Shown: positions 54,380 to 63,946, counted from the stretch's first letter. The stretch is 64,000 nt of DNA from Aeromonas australiensis (GCF_000819725.1 NZ_CDDH01000069.1:124001-188000), one strand, 5' to 3'. Notes: generated by a model not told the origin, from the letters alone. Translations and numbers: made by a program.

Positions 54380-54772
54380 ATGGTACATATCACGCTGATC
54401 TACGCAGGCCTGCTGGGGCTGCTGTTTTTGGGACTCTCCTTCTGGGTGGTCAGACGTCGCGCCCAGTTCGGAGTGATGATAGGAGAGGGGGAGGCCCCCG
54501 AGCTGCTGGCGGCGATCCGGGCCCACGGCAACTTTGCCGAGTATGTGCCGCTGACCCTGCTGCTGATGGCGCTGTGCGAGCTCTCCGGTGCCGGTGCGAT
54601 CTGGCTGCATGCTGGTGGCGCCATGCTGCTGGTCGGCCGCATCTTCCATGCCATCGGCATCCAGATCCCCAAAGCCCCCAATGTGCCCCGATTGCTGGGC
54701 ACCTTGCTGTTCTGGCTCGCGCTCGGACTCCTCTCGGTGCTGGCCCTGTTGCAGGGTATGGCGCTCGCCTGA
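54380..54772 (+). CDS. MAPEG family membrane protein
   Basis: 130-residue four-helix membrane protein of the MAPEG superfamily (eicosanoid and glutathione metabolism), similar to YecN-type bacterial members. Conserved pieces include RAHGNFAEYVPLTLLL and GRIFHAIGI, the glutathione-site region. A glutathione-linked role is inferred from family only. Lies 34 bases after hemH and may be cotranscribed. Confidence 0.88.
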   Translation: MVHITLIYAGLLGLLFLGLSFWVVRRRAQFGVMIGEGEAPELLAAIRAHGNFAEYVPLTLLLMALCELSGAGAIWLHAGGAMLLVGRIFHAIGIQIPKAPNVPRLLGTLLFWLALGLLSVLALLQGMALA

Positions 54773-54920
54773 AACCGGCGTTTTTTATACTAAAGGCCCA
54801 TCCATGATGCAGGGAAATGCGATGGTCAGCCTGCTCTACAGCCCAACTGATTTACCCTTGCCGGGCTGTTAAGCCTCAACTTTCCGACAGAACTGTCAAG
54901 ATTCGCTTCCGATAGATATC

Positions 54921-54953
54921 GCAATGCAGCTCAGCATAAGTGAACTGCATTGC
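54921..54953. repeat. hairpin downstream of the Nudix gene
   Basis: GCAATGCAG and CTGCATTGC form a 9-bp stem with an inner TCA / TGA pair. No T-run on either strand. It lies 45 bases past the Nudix stop in a 225-base gap with no gene seen. Confidence 0.5.
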
Positions 54954-54997
54954 CCATTCAGAGGGCGTTGACAGATCACAGCGCGCACCAGATGCAG

Positions 54998-55450
54998 TCA
55001 GCGGATATCGACCCGCATCAGGGGAGAGGGGGCGTTGTCGACAAAGTGGTGCCAGATGTGATCGTAGAGCGCCTTTTGGCCCGGGAAACTCACCAGCGCC
55101 TTGGCCTCGGCCAGGGAACACCAGCGATAGTCGGTGTGCTCATCGTTGAGGGTCACCGCCTGATTGGGCGGGCAATAAACCACAAAGACCGGCACCACCT
55201 CCACCGTATTCAAGCTCGCCTCGTAGAACTGCTCCAGATACTGGCCATTGTAGAGCTCGGTGACCGGGAGCCCCGTCTCTTCGCCGAACTCGCGAATAAT
55301 GGTCTGCCAGCCGGTTTCACCCGCCTCCACCGTGCCCGCCACATGGCACCAGAAGCCCCCCTTGACCCGTTTCATCACCAGCAATTTGGTTTCGCCATCG
55401 ACAGTGGTAAGGGCAACGCCGGAGACGGCCTTGCAGCGAATGGGGATCAT
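54998..55450 (-). CDS. Nudix hydrolase
   Basis: 150 residues with a full Nudix box: G-x5-E-x7-REFGEETGL (GTVEAGETGW then REFGEE). Such enzymes cleave nucleoside diphosphates linked to another group; the substrate cannot be told from sequence. ATG 55450 has a strong GGAG; the open frame back to GTG 55486 has none. Its neighbour on the same strand, a predicted DUF2268 protease, lies 54 bases upstream and may share a transcript. Confidence 0.9.
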   Translation of the reverse strand: MIPIRCKAVSGVALTTVDGETKLLVMKRVKGGFWCHVAGTVEAGETGWQTIIREFGEETGLPVTELYNGQYLEQFYEASLNTVEVVPVFVVYCPPNQAVTLNDEHTDYRWCSLAEAKALVSFPGQKALYDHIWHHFVDNAPSPLMRVDIR

Positions 55451-55504
55451 GATCTTCTCTCCGGATTTGGGCTCTGTAATCGCCACGAACAGTGTGATGG
55501 TGTG

Positions 55505-56134
55505 TTAATTGAAATACGCCTCGGCGGGTAGGCCTATGACCTCTATTTCATTCAGGCCGCTATTGGCCAGATAGTTGGCCACCAGATTGAACCCCACCCA
55601 GTAACCGGCATATTTGGGAAATGGCCGGTTATCACGGCAGTAGAAAAAGTCTAAAAAGTTGAACTGCTTGCTGGACAGATGGGGCGTCATCTCTGCCAGC
55701 AGCGATTGCCAGTCATGGTGCTGAGACGCCTTGAACAGCGAGGGGAGTGTGCCGCCATTGAACCTCTGCTCAAAGTAGCAGGCCAGCCCTTCAAAAATCA
55801 GGTTTTCGGCCAGTGTTTCTGCTTCCACCTTGTTCTTCTTTTGCACGATATGGTGGACTTCGTGGGCCATCACGGCAGGCAATTCGGTGATGATCACCTC
55901 TTTGATGTCGGGCCGTTCCAGATCAAGCTGGAGTTCTATTCGATACATGTTGATGGCCCAGCCACCGATACCCGAATCGGGAGCATCCCCCTCGGCAAAA
56001 GGGCTGAAGGTGACATCCAGTTGGGAGAGATCGAACAAGGCATTCAATTTGTGCGCCGTCTCGGCAAAAACGTGCCTAATGGTGTCATCGAGTCCATCGA
56101 ATTTGCCCGAGTCGTTTAACAGAGTGAGTTGCAT
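55505..56134 (-). CDS. DUF2268 putative zinc-dependent protease
   Basis: 209 residues. Contains the zincin motif H-E-V-H-H (in VMAHEVHHIVQ, near residue 93) and a downstream FEGLACYFEQ glutamate, the DUF2268 pattern. No signal peptide is evident, so a cytosolic enzyme is expected. Substrate unknown. Start at ATG 56134 with AAGGA upstream is preferred over GTG 56173. Confidence 0.82.
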   Translation of the reverse strand: MQLTLLNDSGKFDGLDDTIRHVFAETAHKLNALFDLSQLDVTFSPFAEGDAPDSGIGGWAINMYRIELQLDLERPDIKEVIITELPAVMAHEVHHIVQKKNKVEAETLAENLIFEGLACYFEQRFNGGTLPSLFKASQHHDWQSLLAEMTPHLSSKQFNFLDFFYCRDNRPFPKYAGYWVGFNLVANYLANSGLNEIEVIGLPAEAYFN

Positions 56135-56225
56135 CCAGACATCCTTGTCTATTGAAAGAGGGAGTTGAGCCACTTACGTGGTCGCGGCGCCATATCACCA
56201 CGATTACCCTCCTTCAATCAAGGGG

Positions 56226-57431
56226 TTACCCGCCCATTATGCTTGCCGTCTGGATCGCCTCGATCAGCGCGGCCCGGTTGATGCGGGGCCGCTCGCCATC
56301 GAGCAGTTGTTGCCACAGGGCGATGGCCTGACTGTAGCGACCATGGAGGAAGTGATCGGAGGCGAGCAGCATCAGGGCGCTCACTTCCTCCGCATCCTGC
56401 TTGAGGGCACTCTCCAGCAGGCGGGTTGCCTCGGGAGTCAGCTGCTGGCCCGCCTGATAGTAGAGCACGGTGGCCTGGGCGGCTTGAGTCGCCGCGCTGG
56501 CGCCCCCCTCCAGCAGAGCAAGACGCTGATAGGCGAGCAGGGCGTTGTCATACTCGTTCCGATAGAGATAGAGCTGGCCGAGCGCCGCCCAGCTGTCGAG
56601 ATCGGCGGGGCTGCGCAGAAGCTTCTGATGCAGACTCCCCAGCTCCTTGTCTTGCAGATCCCGCGGGCTCAACCCCGCCAGCGGGTCGGGATGCGACTGA
56701 TAAGCCTGCCACGCCTGATAGCGGCCGCTGCTAAGATACACAGCGGCCACGGCTACGCATGCCAGGATGCCAAGCAGTAACAGGGCCCGCCCGTGCCGGT
56801 TATTGCGGCTGTGATCGTCATGCAGGTTGGCCAGTTGCGCACGCAGGGCCAGCTCAGCAGCCGGGATGGCATTGGCCAGGCGGGCGGCGCTTAGCTCCCC
56901 GTATAGAGGTTGGTTTGGGGAGAGGTCTGCTTGCTCCCCGTGCATGATCAGCAAATTCAGTTCGCTGCGCGGATCGGCGGCGGGTTGAGGGGGGGCCTCA
57001 ACGATGGCCTTAACGGCAGGGATGGGTTGCACCTTTGTGCGCGTCAGGCGGCGAAACAGGATCAACAGCGCCAGCCCCAACAGCAGCAGGGGGCCGCCCC
57101 ACAGCAGCGCCGTGCTGCTCTTGAAGGGGGGATCGTAGCGGACGAAATCGCCGAAGCGCTCCGTCATGCGGGCGATCACCTGCTCATCAGACTGCCCCTC
57201 GTCCACCCAGCGGTAGACCTCTAGCCGCAGATCCCGCGCGATGGGAGAGTTGGACTCCACCAGGTTCTGGTTCTGGCACTGGGGGCAGCGCAGGGCGCGG
57301 GCCACTTCCTGAGCGCGGGTCTGCAGCTCGGGGTGGCGAAATTGATAGGTATCGACCCCGCTGGAATATGCAGTTGCACTCAGCAGCATGCCGAGGGCCA
57401 GCAGGGCGCAGGCAAGAGAACGGCGCATCAT
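56226..57431 (-). CDS. NrfF-NrfG fusion (CcmH-like haem lyase subunit plus TPR)
   Basis: 401 residues, membrane protein. Signal peptide, then the CcmH/NrfF domain with R-C49-P-Q-C52 that handles apocytochrome thiols, a membrane segment near 108-126, a second near 218-235, and a C-terminal TPR region from about 260 (DSWAALGQLYLYRNEYDNALLAYQRLALLEG). In E. coli nrfF and nrfG are separate genes; here they form one protein. With NrfE it should attach the special haem of NrfA at CWSCK. Start overlaps the preceding gene by ATGA. Last gene of the nrf operon. Confidence 0.85.
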   Translation of the reverse strand: MMRRSLACALLALGMLLSATAYSSGVDTYQFRHPELQTRAQEVARALRCPQCQNQNLVESNSPIARDLRLEVYRWVDEGQSDEQVIARMTERFGDFVRYDPPFKSSTALLWGGPLLLLGLALLILFRRLTRTKVQPIPAVKAIVEAPPQPAADPRSELNLLIMHGEQADLSPNQPLYGELSAARLANAIPAAELALRAQLANLHDDHSRNNRHGRALLLLGILACVAVAAVYLSSGRYQAWQAYQSHPDPLAGLSPRDLQDKELGSLHQKLLRSPADLDSWAALGQLYLYRNEYDNALLAYQRLALLEGGASAATQAAQATVLYYQAGQQLTPEATRLLESALKQDAEEVSALMLLASDHFLHGRYSQAIALWQQLLDGERPRINRAALIEAIQTASIMGG

Positions 57432-58018
57432 GGCTGTGTCTCCCGAGCTGATGTTGCAATAGCTGGTGCAGTAGTGGCGGCCTTTATCTGCCCATCCGCT
57501 CGCGCCTTGTCGAGCAGGGGGGCAAACTGGCGTTGCCAGATCTTCTGGGTGAGCAGGCCGGTATGGCGGGTCAGCAGGGTGCCATCGCCGGCAAAGAGAT
57601 AGGTCTCCGGCGTGCCGTATACGCCGAGCTCTAGCGCCAGTTTGCCGTCGGGGTCCGCCAGTACAGCGCGATAGGGGTTGCCCGCCTGGATAAGCCAGGC
57701 GCGGGCGGCGTCCCCCTCGTCCCGGTAGTTGAGGCCGTAGAGGGGCACGGTGCTGGCTAGCTCACCCAGCAGCGGATGTTCAGCGCGGCAGTTGGCGCAC
57801 CAGCTGGCCCAGACGTTGAGCACAAAGGGCTCCCCCTTGAGGCTGGCGGTCTGGATCTGACTCCCGTCCAGCAGATTGTCGCTCTGCCACGCAGGCAGGG
57901 TACGGCCGAGCGTCGCCTCATCCTGGCTGTAAGGATTGTTGCCAAGGCCGAGCCAGAGCAGGCTGCCGAGGCCCAGGGTCACGAGCAGGGGAAGAAAGAG
58001 GCGCAGGCGGGATCTCAT
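57428..58018 (-). CDS. DsbE/CcmG-like thiol-disulfide protein of the nrf operon
   Basis: 196 residues. One N-terminal membrane anchor, then a periplasmic thioredoxin fold with W-C74-A-N-C77 and the GVYGTPETYLF cis-proline segment. Keeps the haem-binding cysteines of apo-cytochromes reduced. Resembles CcmG/DsbE; the nrf context suggests it serves NrfA maturation. Overlaps both neighbours by four bases (ATGA). Confidence 0.9.
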   Translation of the reverse strand: MRSRLRLFLPLLVTLGLGSLLWLGLGNNPYSQDEATLGRTLPAWQSDNLLDGSQIQTASLKGEPFVLNVWASWCANCRAEHPLLGELASTVPLYGLNYRDEGDAARAWLIQAGNPYRAVLADPDGKLALELGVYGTPETYLFAGDGTLLTRHTGLLTQKIWQRQFAPLLDKARADGQIKAATTAPAIATSARETQP

Positions 58019-59982
58019 AACGCCTCCTGTTCGAGCCGGGGATGGGAGGTGCCAACCGCAACGGGGCGGGAGGCAAGCAAAGGGCGACGGGCGATCAGGC
58101 GCAGGGTGCCGCCTGCCATCATCAACAGGCCGCCGAGCCAGATCCAGCGCACCAGCGGCTTGTAGTGCAGCCGCATGGCATAGGCATCTGGCCCCATCTT
58201 CTCACCCAGCACCACGTAGAGATCGCCGAGCACACCCCACGCGATGCCCGGCTCGTTCATATTCATGGTGCGCACGCTGTAGTGGCGCCGCTCCGGCGTC
58301 AGCCGCGCCACCTCTTTACCATTTTTGTGCACGCTAAGCGTGATCCGCTCGGCGGTATAGTTGGGGCCGATCACCGGCTCGCGCCCCTCATAGCGAACCT
58401 CGAACGCGCCGAGGTGATAGGGGTTGTCGGCGGCGAGCACGGCGCCACCCTCCTGACTGTGATGACTTACCTGCGCGATGCCAAGGGCACACACCGCCAC
58501 CCCGAGGTGGGCCAGCAAGCTGCCGAGCCGATTGAGGGTGAATTTGCGAAGCGACGTCAGTTGCAAGAGCGGGAGCAACAGGCTGGCCATCAGCCAGAGG
58601 CTCACCATATTGGCGAGGATGCCGCTCCAGCTAGCGGAAAACGATCCCTGTTCCAGATAGGCAAGGCTAATGAGCCCGCCGCCAAGCAGGCCAAACAGCG
58701 GCGGCAACAGGGTGTTGAGTCGGGCACTTGTGGCAAGCTGCTGCCAGCGCAGGCGCGGCAGCAGGGTCATCAGCGCCATCAGCAGCAGGGCCAGCGGCAC
58801 GAAGATGGTGTTGAAATAGGGGGCGCCCACCGAGAGGGAGCCCAGATGGAGCGACTGGAACACCATGGGGTAGAAGGTGCCGAGCAGCACACTGGCGCAG
58901 GCCACGCAGAGCAGCAGGATGGCGGCGCCGAGCAGCCCCTCTTTTGACAGTAAGCCAAAGCGGGCATAGGGGGCGCGAATATCCGCCCGCAGGGCAAACA
59001 GGGTCAGGGCGCAGGTCAATAGCAAGCCGAGCAGCAACAAGAGGGTGAGGCCGCGGTCGGGATCCACCGCAAAGGCGTGTACCGAGGTGAGCACCCCGGA
59101 GCGCACCACGAAGGTGCCGAGCAGGCTCAGCGAAAAGGTAAAGATAGAGAGCAACAGCACGGCGTGACCATAGGCGCCGCGCTTCTCGCAGACAATCAGG
59201 GCGTGCAGCAGGGCGGTGCCCAGCAGCCAGGGCAAGAGTGAGGCGTTTTCTACCGGATCCCAGAACCACCAGCCACCCCAGCCGAGCTCGTAGTAGGCCC
59301 ACCAGGAACCCAGCACGATACCGGCGGTGAGAAACACCCAGGAGCCGAGCGCCCAGGGGCGGCTCCAGTGAGCCACGGCGCCATCGAGCTGACCCGAGTG
59401 CAGCGCCGCCATGGCGAAGGCAAAGTTGACCGCAAAGCCGACATAGCCGAGATAGAGCAGGGGTGGGTGGAGGATAAGGCCGATGTCCTGCAGCATGGGG
59501 TTGAGATCGCGCCCCTCCAGCGGCCCCGGGAACTGGCGGTCAAACGGGCTGGAGAAAATTAGGGTATAGAGGGCGAACAGCCCGACGATCAGCCCCATGA
59601 TGGCCAGCACCCGGGCGGTGATCAGCGGATCGACCCGTGTTGAACAGAGCGCGACCAGTGCCCCCCACAGGGCCAGTGCAAAGACGAAGAACAGCATGGA
59701 GCCCTCGTGGCCCCCCCATACCGCAGCCAGCTTGAAGCCCAGTGGCAGGGCGCTGTTGGCGTGCTGGGCCACATAGACCAGGGTGAAGTCATCGAGACCA
59801 AAACAGCCTGCGAGCAGCAGCAGGGCTGCACCGAGCAGGGCGGCATTTAACAGTGCCAGTGGCTTTGCACAGCGCAGCAGAGTCGGGGAGGCGAGCCGCA
59901 ATCCCAGCCAGGGCAGTGTGCCCTGCAGCAAGGAGAGTGCCGCCGCCAGCAACAGTGAGAGATAGCCGAGCTCCGCCAGCAC
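58015..59982 (-). CDS. nrfE: NrfE, CcmF-family haem lyase
   Basis: 655-residue multi-spanning membrane protein of the CcmF/NrfE family. Includes the WWFWDPVENASLLPW tryptophan-rich motif that presents haem and the WGGHEGSMLFF region near residue 85. Together with NrfF/G it attaches haem to the CWSCK site of NrfA. The open frame starts at TTG 59997; GTG 59982, directly after GGAGG, gives the enteric-like start MLAELGYLSLLL and is preferred. Confidence 0.93.
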   Translation of the reverse strand: MLAELGYLSLLLAAALSLLQGTLPWLGLRLASPTLLRCAKPLALLNAALLGAALLLLAGCFGLDDFTLVYVAQHANSALPLGFKLAAVWGGHEGSMLFFVFALALWGALVALCSTRVDPLITARVLAIMGLIVGLFALYTLIFSSPFDRQFPGPLEGRDLNPMLQDIGLILHPPLLYLGYVGFAVNFAFAMAALHSGQLDGAVAHWSRPWALGSWVFLTAGIVLGSWWAYYELGWGGWWFWDPVENASLLPWLLGTALLHALIVCEKRGAYGHAVLLLSIFTFSLSLLGTFVVRSGVLTSVHAFAVDPDRGLTLLLLLGLLLTCALTLFALRADIRAPYARFGLLSKEGLLGAAILLLCVACASVLLGTFYPMVFQSLHLGSLSVGAPYFNTIFVPLALLLMALMTLLPRLRWQQLATSARLNTLLPPLFGLLGGGLISLAYLEQGSFSASWSGILANMVSLWLMASLLLPLLQLTSLRKFTLNRLGSLLAHLGVAVCALGIAQVSHHSQEGGAVLAADNPYHLGAFEVRYEGREPVIGPNYTAERITLSVHKNGKEVARLTPERRHYSVRTMNMNEPGIAWGVLGDLYVVLGEKMGPDAYAMRLHYKPLVRWIWLGGLLMMAGGTLRLIARRPLLASRPVAVGTSHPRLEQEAL

Positions 59983-60087
59983 ATAACCTCCAGTCAATCA
60001 TTCGTCTATGTTATGCCGCAGCGTCTGCACCGTACCGGCGCTGGGGGATAACATCTACATTCCTGGCAACAACTCATCGCAACAAAT

Positions 60088-60120
60088 AAGCGCCAGTCAC
60101 CCGAAGGGCGGCTGGCGCTT
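60088..60120 (-). terminator. hairpin between nrfD and nrfE
   Basis: AAGCGCCAG / CTGGCGCTT with an inner CCC / GGG, followed on the minus strand by ATTTGTTG. A weak terminator or mRNA-processing hairpin inside the nrf operon, 26 bases past the nrfD stop. Confidence 0.65.
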
Positions 60121-60145
60121 ATCCCCAGCTCTCAATAACCGGTTT

Positions 60146-61102
60146 TTACACTACCGTCATCTGGCCGGCATAGAGCACGAAGTAGCGCAGCAGCAGGATC
60201 CCCACCAGGGTCAGGCTGCAGACCAGCACCAGATGGCCGTTTCTCTCCCGCAGGGGCGCCGGGGTCAGCAGAGCCAGCAGCTGGGGCAGCAGCATGCCGA
60301 TCCCCACCACCCCGACCCAGAACACCTGAGCCCAGAAACCGCTGCCGATGGCCGCCCACATCGCTACCTCTTTCTGGCCACCACCGAAATAGAGGCCAGT
60401 AAAGAAGCAGACCAGCAGCAGCACCTCCACCGCCAGCACCGGCCGCTCGAAGCGATGCACGAAGCTCACCCCCTGGCTGTGATGGTTCTCCTTAAACAGG
60501 GTGACTGCCAGCAAGATGGTGGAGGCGATGCCGGAGCTGATGCCCGAGACCAGAAACAGCACCGGCAGCACCGGGTTGTTCAAGAGCGGATAGGTCTTGA
60601 GGGCTGACAGCAGAAAGCCAGTGTAGGCCCCCAGCAGCACGGCGAGCAGCAGCAACAGCGGTGCCAGCAGCCGTTCGATGCGGGCGAGCCAGCCAATCAG
60701 CCCATCCACAAAAGCGAACTTCTCTTTCAGCAACCGGCTGCGCATTGCCTCGATCTCGGTGCGAAACACTACCGCCAGCCAGGCGAACAACACCGCCATA
60801 TAGAGCTGAAACAGCATGACCCCCATCGACATCACGGAGTCGAACTGGTAGTGGAACATCAGCTTCCAGAAGGTCCAGGGGCGGGTCAGATGGAAGATGA
60901 GGATCAGTAACCCCAGCACCACGCTCGCCGGCGCCAGAATGGCGGTCGCCTTGATGATGCCGCTTTCGCTGCCGGCCCCCTTGCGGCGCAGCAGCACCGA
61001 GAGGGTGGTGGCCCCGGCGGAGATGCCGAGCAGAAACAGATAGATAGCGATGGGCCAGTCCCAGACAAGTGAAGGGAAGTGAAACGCCTCTTGCATGGTC
61101 AT
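60146..61102 (-). CDS. nrfD: NrfD, membrane quinol dehydrogenase subunit
   Basis: 318 residues, about eight membrane segments of the NrfD/PsrC family. Oxidises menaquinol and passes electrons via NrfC and NrfB to NrfA in the periplasm. Begins with a FHFPSLVWDWPIAIYLFLLG segment typical of the family and has the helix pair around residue 95 (SVMSMGVMLFQLYMAV). Its ATG overlaps the nrfC stop by four bases. Confidence 0.95.
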   Translation of the reverse strand: MTMQEAFHFPSLVWDWPIAIYLFLLGISAGATTLSVLLRRKGAGSESGIIKATAILAPASVVLGLLILIFHLTRPWTFWKLMFHYQFDSVMSMGVMLFQLYMAVLFAWLAVVFRTEIEAMRSRLLKEKFAFVDGLIGWLARIERLLAPLLLLLAVLLGAYTGFLLSALKTYPLLNNPVLPVLFLVSGISSGIASTILLAVTLFKENHHSQGVSFVHRFERPVLAVEVLLLVCFFTGLYFGGGQKEVAMWAAIGSGFWAQVFWVGVVGIGMLLPQLLALLTPAPLRERNGHLVLVCSLTLVGILLLRYFVLYAGQMTVV

Positions 61103-61779
61103 GACTTTATCTCCCCTTTGGGCACGCGGTACATCTTGGGCGAGGTGCCGAGTGCCTGCTTGTAGCGATAGGTGGTCTCCTTCACCAGCCGTTTGGCAAT
61201 GGGGCTATCCGGATCATCCAGATTGCCGAACACCAGCGCCTTGGTGGGGCAGGATTCCACGCACGCTGGCTCCTTGCCCGCCGCCAGGTTGGTCTTGCGG
61301 CAAAAGTCGCACTTATCGGCAACCTTGGTCACAGGGTTGATAAAGCGCACCTGATAGGGGCAGGCGGCGAGGCAATACATGCAGCCGACGCAGAGGTCCG
61401 CGTCAACATCCACAATGCCATCCTCCTTGCGGATATGGGAGGCTCCAGTCGGGCAGACGTGTACACAGGGGGCGTTGTCGCAGTGCTGGCAGGACTTGCG
61501 AAAGAAGCGGTACTGGGCGTCGGGAAATTCCCCGATGGGGCCTGAGCGGATGATCTCGAGGCGCGAGACCCCTTCCGGCACTTTATTTACCTCCCGGCAG
61601 GCGTCCATGCAGGCGGTGCAGCCGATGCAGGCCGTCTCATCGTGGATCATGCCATAGCGGATCCCGTCGATGGTCTGGCTGTGGGCAAGGGGGGTGGCAA
61701 GGGAGCGAGTCGGCCCCGTCATCATGATAAGGGCCCCTGCGCCCATGCCCGCCATAAAGTCACGGCGAGAGCAGCTCAT
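61099..61779 (-). CDS. nrfC: NrfC, four-cluster ferredoxin subunit
   Basis: 226 residues. Tat signal CSRRDFMAGMGAGALIMM, then four cysteine clusters for 4Fe-4S centres: CIGCTACMDAC, CQHCDNAPCVHVC, CVGCMYCLAAC and CDFC...CVESCP. Carries electrons from NrfD to NrfB. Overlaps nrfB upstream by four bases and nrfD downstream by four bases. Confidence 0.96.
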   Translation of the reverse strand: MSCSRRDFMAGMGAGALIMMTGPTRSLATPLAHSQTIDGIRYGMIHDETACIGCTACMDACREVNKVPEGVSRLEIIRSGPIGEFPDAQYRFFRKSCQHCDNAPCVHVCPTGASHIRKEDGIVDVDADLCVGCMYCLAACPYQVRFINPVTKVADKCDFCRKTNLAAGKEPACVESCPTKALVFGNLDDPDSPIAKRLVKETTYRYKQALGTSPKMYRVPKGEIKS

Positions 61780-62375
61780 GATGCCTCCTTGCCGGCTTCC
61801 GGTTTGGACTGCTCCTGCCGGGCCTTGCTGGCCTCATGTTGCTTGCTGTGACAGTCGACGCAGAGCTTGATGCGGGACTTCTCCGGGATCGCCACCATGG
61901 GCTCCTTGGCCGGATGCAGCTGGTGGCAGCTGGAGCAGGTGAGCTTGGTGGCGTGCACGTCGTGGGCCCAGAGCGCCTCACGCAGCCCTTTGGGCTCGTG
62001 GCAGCTCATGCAGACTCCATTCTGCTCGCTGATGGGATAAAGCTTAATGCTCTCTTTATCCTTCAGGCTGTGGCTAAAGCGCATCACATCCTTGACCCCT
62101 TCCCGGTGTTGGGGGGAGGGTTGGCCATGACAATTGGTGCAGGTGATCGGCGCCAGGTTGTTGGGATTGGTTGCCTGACCATGTTTACCGTGCATCCCCT
62201 CGCGCTGCTCCTTGTGACAGTCGGTACAGGCCTTGTCGGCACTGCGTAGAAATTCCACCTCATGTGTAGCTGGAACAGGGGCTGCTGCCGGCTCGGCCGC
62301 CTGACCCTGCAGGCTGGTGAGCAGCATGGCTGCCATCAGCATCAGTCGTAAAAAATCCATCGTTAAATCACCCAT
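61776..62375 (-). CDS. nrfB: NrfB, pentahaem cytochrome c
   Basis: 199 residues with a signal peptide and five CxxCH sites: CTDCH, CTNCH, CMSCH, CSSCH and CVDCH. It is the periplasmic electron donor to NrfA. GGAGG six bases before ATG 62375 supports the start; ATG 62360 is a weaker option. Confidence 0.95.
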   Translation of the reverse strand: MGDLTMDFLRLMLMAAMLLTSLQGQAAEPAAAPVPATHEVEFLRSADKACTDCHKEQREGMHGKHGQATNPNNLAPITCTNCHGQPSPQHREGVKDVMRFSHSLKDKESIKLYPISEQNGVCMSCHEPKGLREALWAHDVHATKLTCSSCHQLHPAKEPMVAIPEKSRIKLCVDCHSKQHEASKARQEQSKPEAGKEAS

Positions 62376-62406
62376 AGGAAGCCTCCATCCGCTGCGGGCC
62401 CGACTT

Positions 62407-62427
62407 GGCGCCGGGCCGGCAGGCGCC
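62407..62427 (-). other. GC-rich hairpin between nrfA and nrfB
   Basis: GGCGCC at both ends of a 9-base loop, directly after the nrfA stop and before nrfB. May stabilise the nrfA part of the transcript. Confidence 0.45.
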
Positions 62428-62428
62428 G

Positions 62429-63874
62429 TTACTGTGCCAGCCGTCCGGCCGCTTTGGCCTCGGCATCCCAGGCGGGGACCGTGGTCTTGAGGAACTGGGC
62501 CTTGTCGCTGTTGAACTGCTTCATGTCCATACCAAGGGCGGCCTGGGCCTTCTCCTTGGTGGAGATATCGGGAATGGCGATTTCGTGGCTGATCCCCTTG
62601 CTGGCCAACAGGCGCGCCAGCTTGGTACGGGCGTCAGCGGCTTTATCCAGCGCGCTGGCAAGGATCTTGAGGGCCACATCCGGCGCGTGCATCTGCACCC
62701 CGTGGGAGGCGATGGCGTAGTCCCAACGCCACTGGGCGTGACGGATGTCCTGCAGAATGTCCCGCATCTCGGCTTCGGTGGCGCCGGCATCCCAAGCGGC
62801 TTTCGCTTCAAAGTGGGCGTGTACCAGCTGCTTTTCGACCTTGAGTTTGGTGTCGATAACAGCGGCTTTGCGCTCGTTTACGATCCCCAGCAGCATATCC
62901 TTGCTCTGGGTATGGCAGTTGCGACAGGTCTGCTCGAAGCGATCGAAGGGATTACCCACCTTGTGATCCGTGTAGACCTTGCCCTGCTCGTTCTGCACTT
63001 TGGGCATGTGGCAGTCGACGCAGGCGACGTTGTTCTTGCCGTGAATACCATCGCGCCAGGTTTCAAATTCGGGGTGCTGGGCTTTGAGCATGGGGGTCCT
63101 GGAGAGGGCATGGGTCCAGTCGGCAAAGCCGATTTCATCGTAATAGGCCTCCATCTGCTCCACAGTGGTGCCCTTGTCCCAGGGGAATTTCACCGCCTTG
63201 GTGGGGCCGCTGAAGTAGTACTCCACGTGGCACTGGCCGCACACCTGGGACTGCTGATCAAAGCGCCCCTGCTCCTTGAACGGCTTGCCGATGGCGTCCA
63301 TGGCGCGGCTGGCATAGGGACGGGAGAGGTGCAGGGCAGGTTTGCCCTCCTTGAACTCTTTCGAGGCGGTGTCGTGGCAGTCAGCGCAGCCGATGGTGTT
63401 GACGATTTCTGGTCCACCTTTTGCCCACATCCCCTTGAAGTAGCCATCTTCACCCTGCTCCTCGATAACGCGGGCAACGTCCGGGCTCTTGCAGCTCCAG
63501 CAGGCCATGGGCAGGGGGCCATCTTCGGCGGTTTTCGGTGCGCCGGTGCGCAGGGTCTCACGCACATCGGTCAGCGCATAGAAGTGACCGCGGGGTTTGT
63601 TGTAATCCTTGGCAAAGGGGTATCCCCCCCACAGCACCACCATGTTGGGATCTTCCGCCAGCGCGTCGCCGAGCTCTTCGCTCTCGCGGGTAGCCTGCCA
63701 GCTTTTGAACTGATCGGCATGATCCTTGGCGAACAGCTCATTGCGTGCTTCCACTTTTTCTTTGGTTTGCGCCTCTTCGCCGGCCTGTACCCAGCCGCTG
63801 GTGCCAAGCCAGCTGGCCAGCAACAGGGCAGTGAACCCCAGTTTGCTCTGTCTGTTGTGTGAACTCACGATCAT
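62429..63874 (-). CDS. nrfA: NrfA, cytochrome c nitrite reductase
   Basis: 481-residue periplasmic pentahaem enzyme that reduces nitrite to ammonia with six electrons. The active-site haem binds at C-W-S-C-K (about residues 125-129), and four normal sites follow: CADCH, CGQCH, CVDCH and CRNCH. The catalytic and calcium-site regions ([54 protein letters not shown]) match E. coli NrfA closely. Signal peptide ends near VQA|GEEA. Candidate starts TTG 63883, ATG 63874 and GTG 63868 cluster around a GGGAG. Confidence 0.97.
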   Translation of the reverse strand: MIVSSHNRQSKLGFTALLLASWLGTSGWVQAGEEAQTKEKVEARNELFAKDHADQFKSWQATRESEELGDALAEDPNMVVLWGGYPFAKDYNKPRGHFYALTDVRETLRTGAPKTAEDGPLPMACWSCKSPDVARVIEEQGEDGYFKGMWAKGGPEIVNTIGCADCHDTASKEFKEGKPALHLSRPYASRAMDAIGKPFKEQGRFDQQSQVCGQCHVEYYFSGPTKAVKFPWDKGTTVEQMEAYYDEIGFADWTHALSRTPMLKAQHPEFETWRDGIHGKNNVACVDCHMPKVQNEQGKVYTDHKVGNPFDRFEQTCRNCHTQSKDMLLGIVNERKAAVIDTKLKVEKQLVHAHFEAKAAWDAGATEAEMRDILQDIRHAQWRWDYAIASHGVQMHAPDVALKILASALDKAADARTKLARLLASKGISHEIAIPDISTKEKAQAALGMDMKQFNSDKAQFLKTTVPAWDAEAKAAGRLAQ

Positions 63875-63929
63875 CACTCCCAAATCGATCTCATTGCCAG
63901 GCCCGCGCCATCCTTGCGGTGGACATAGA

Positions 63930-63946
63930 CTCCCGAGAGACGGGAG
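63930..63946. repeat. small hairpin in the nrfA leader
   Basis: CTCCCG / CGGGAG with loop AGAGA, about 55 bases upstream of nrfA. The rest of the region to the window end is the nrf promoter; I could not find a convincing FNR or NarP site in the part shown. Confidence 0.4.

Noticed and set aside
62405-63862. 485-codon open frame antisense to nrfA
   Set aside because: nrfA is unmistakable with its five haem sites; the opposite frame is open only through codon bias.
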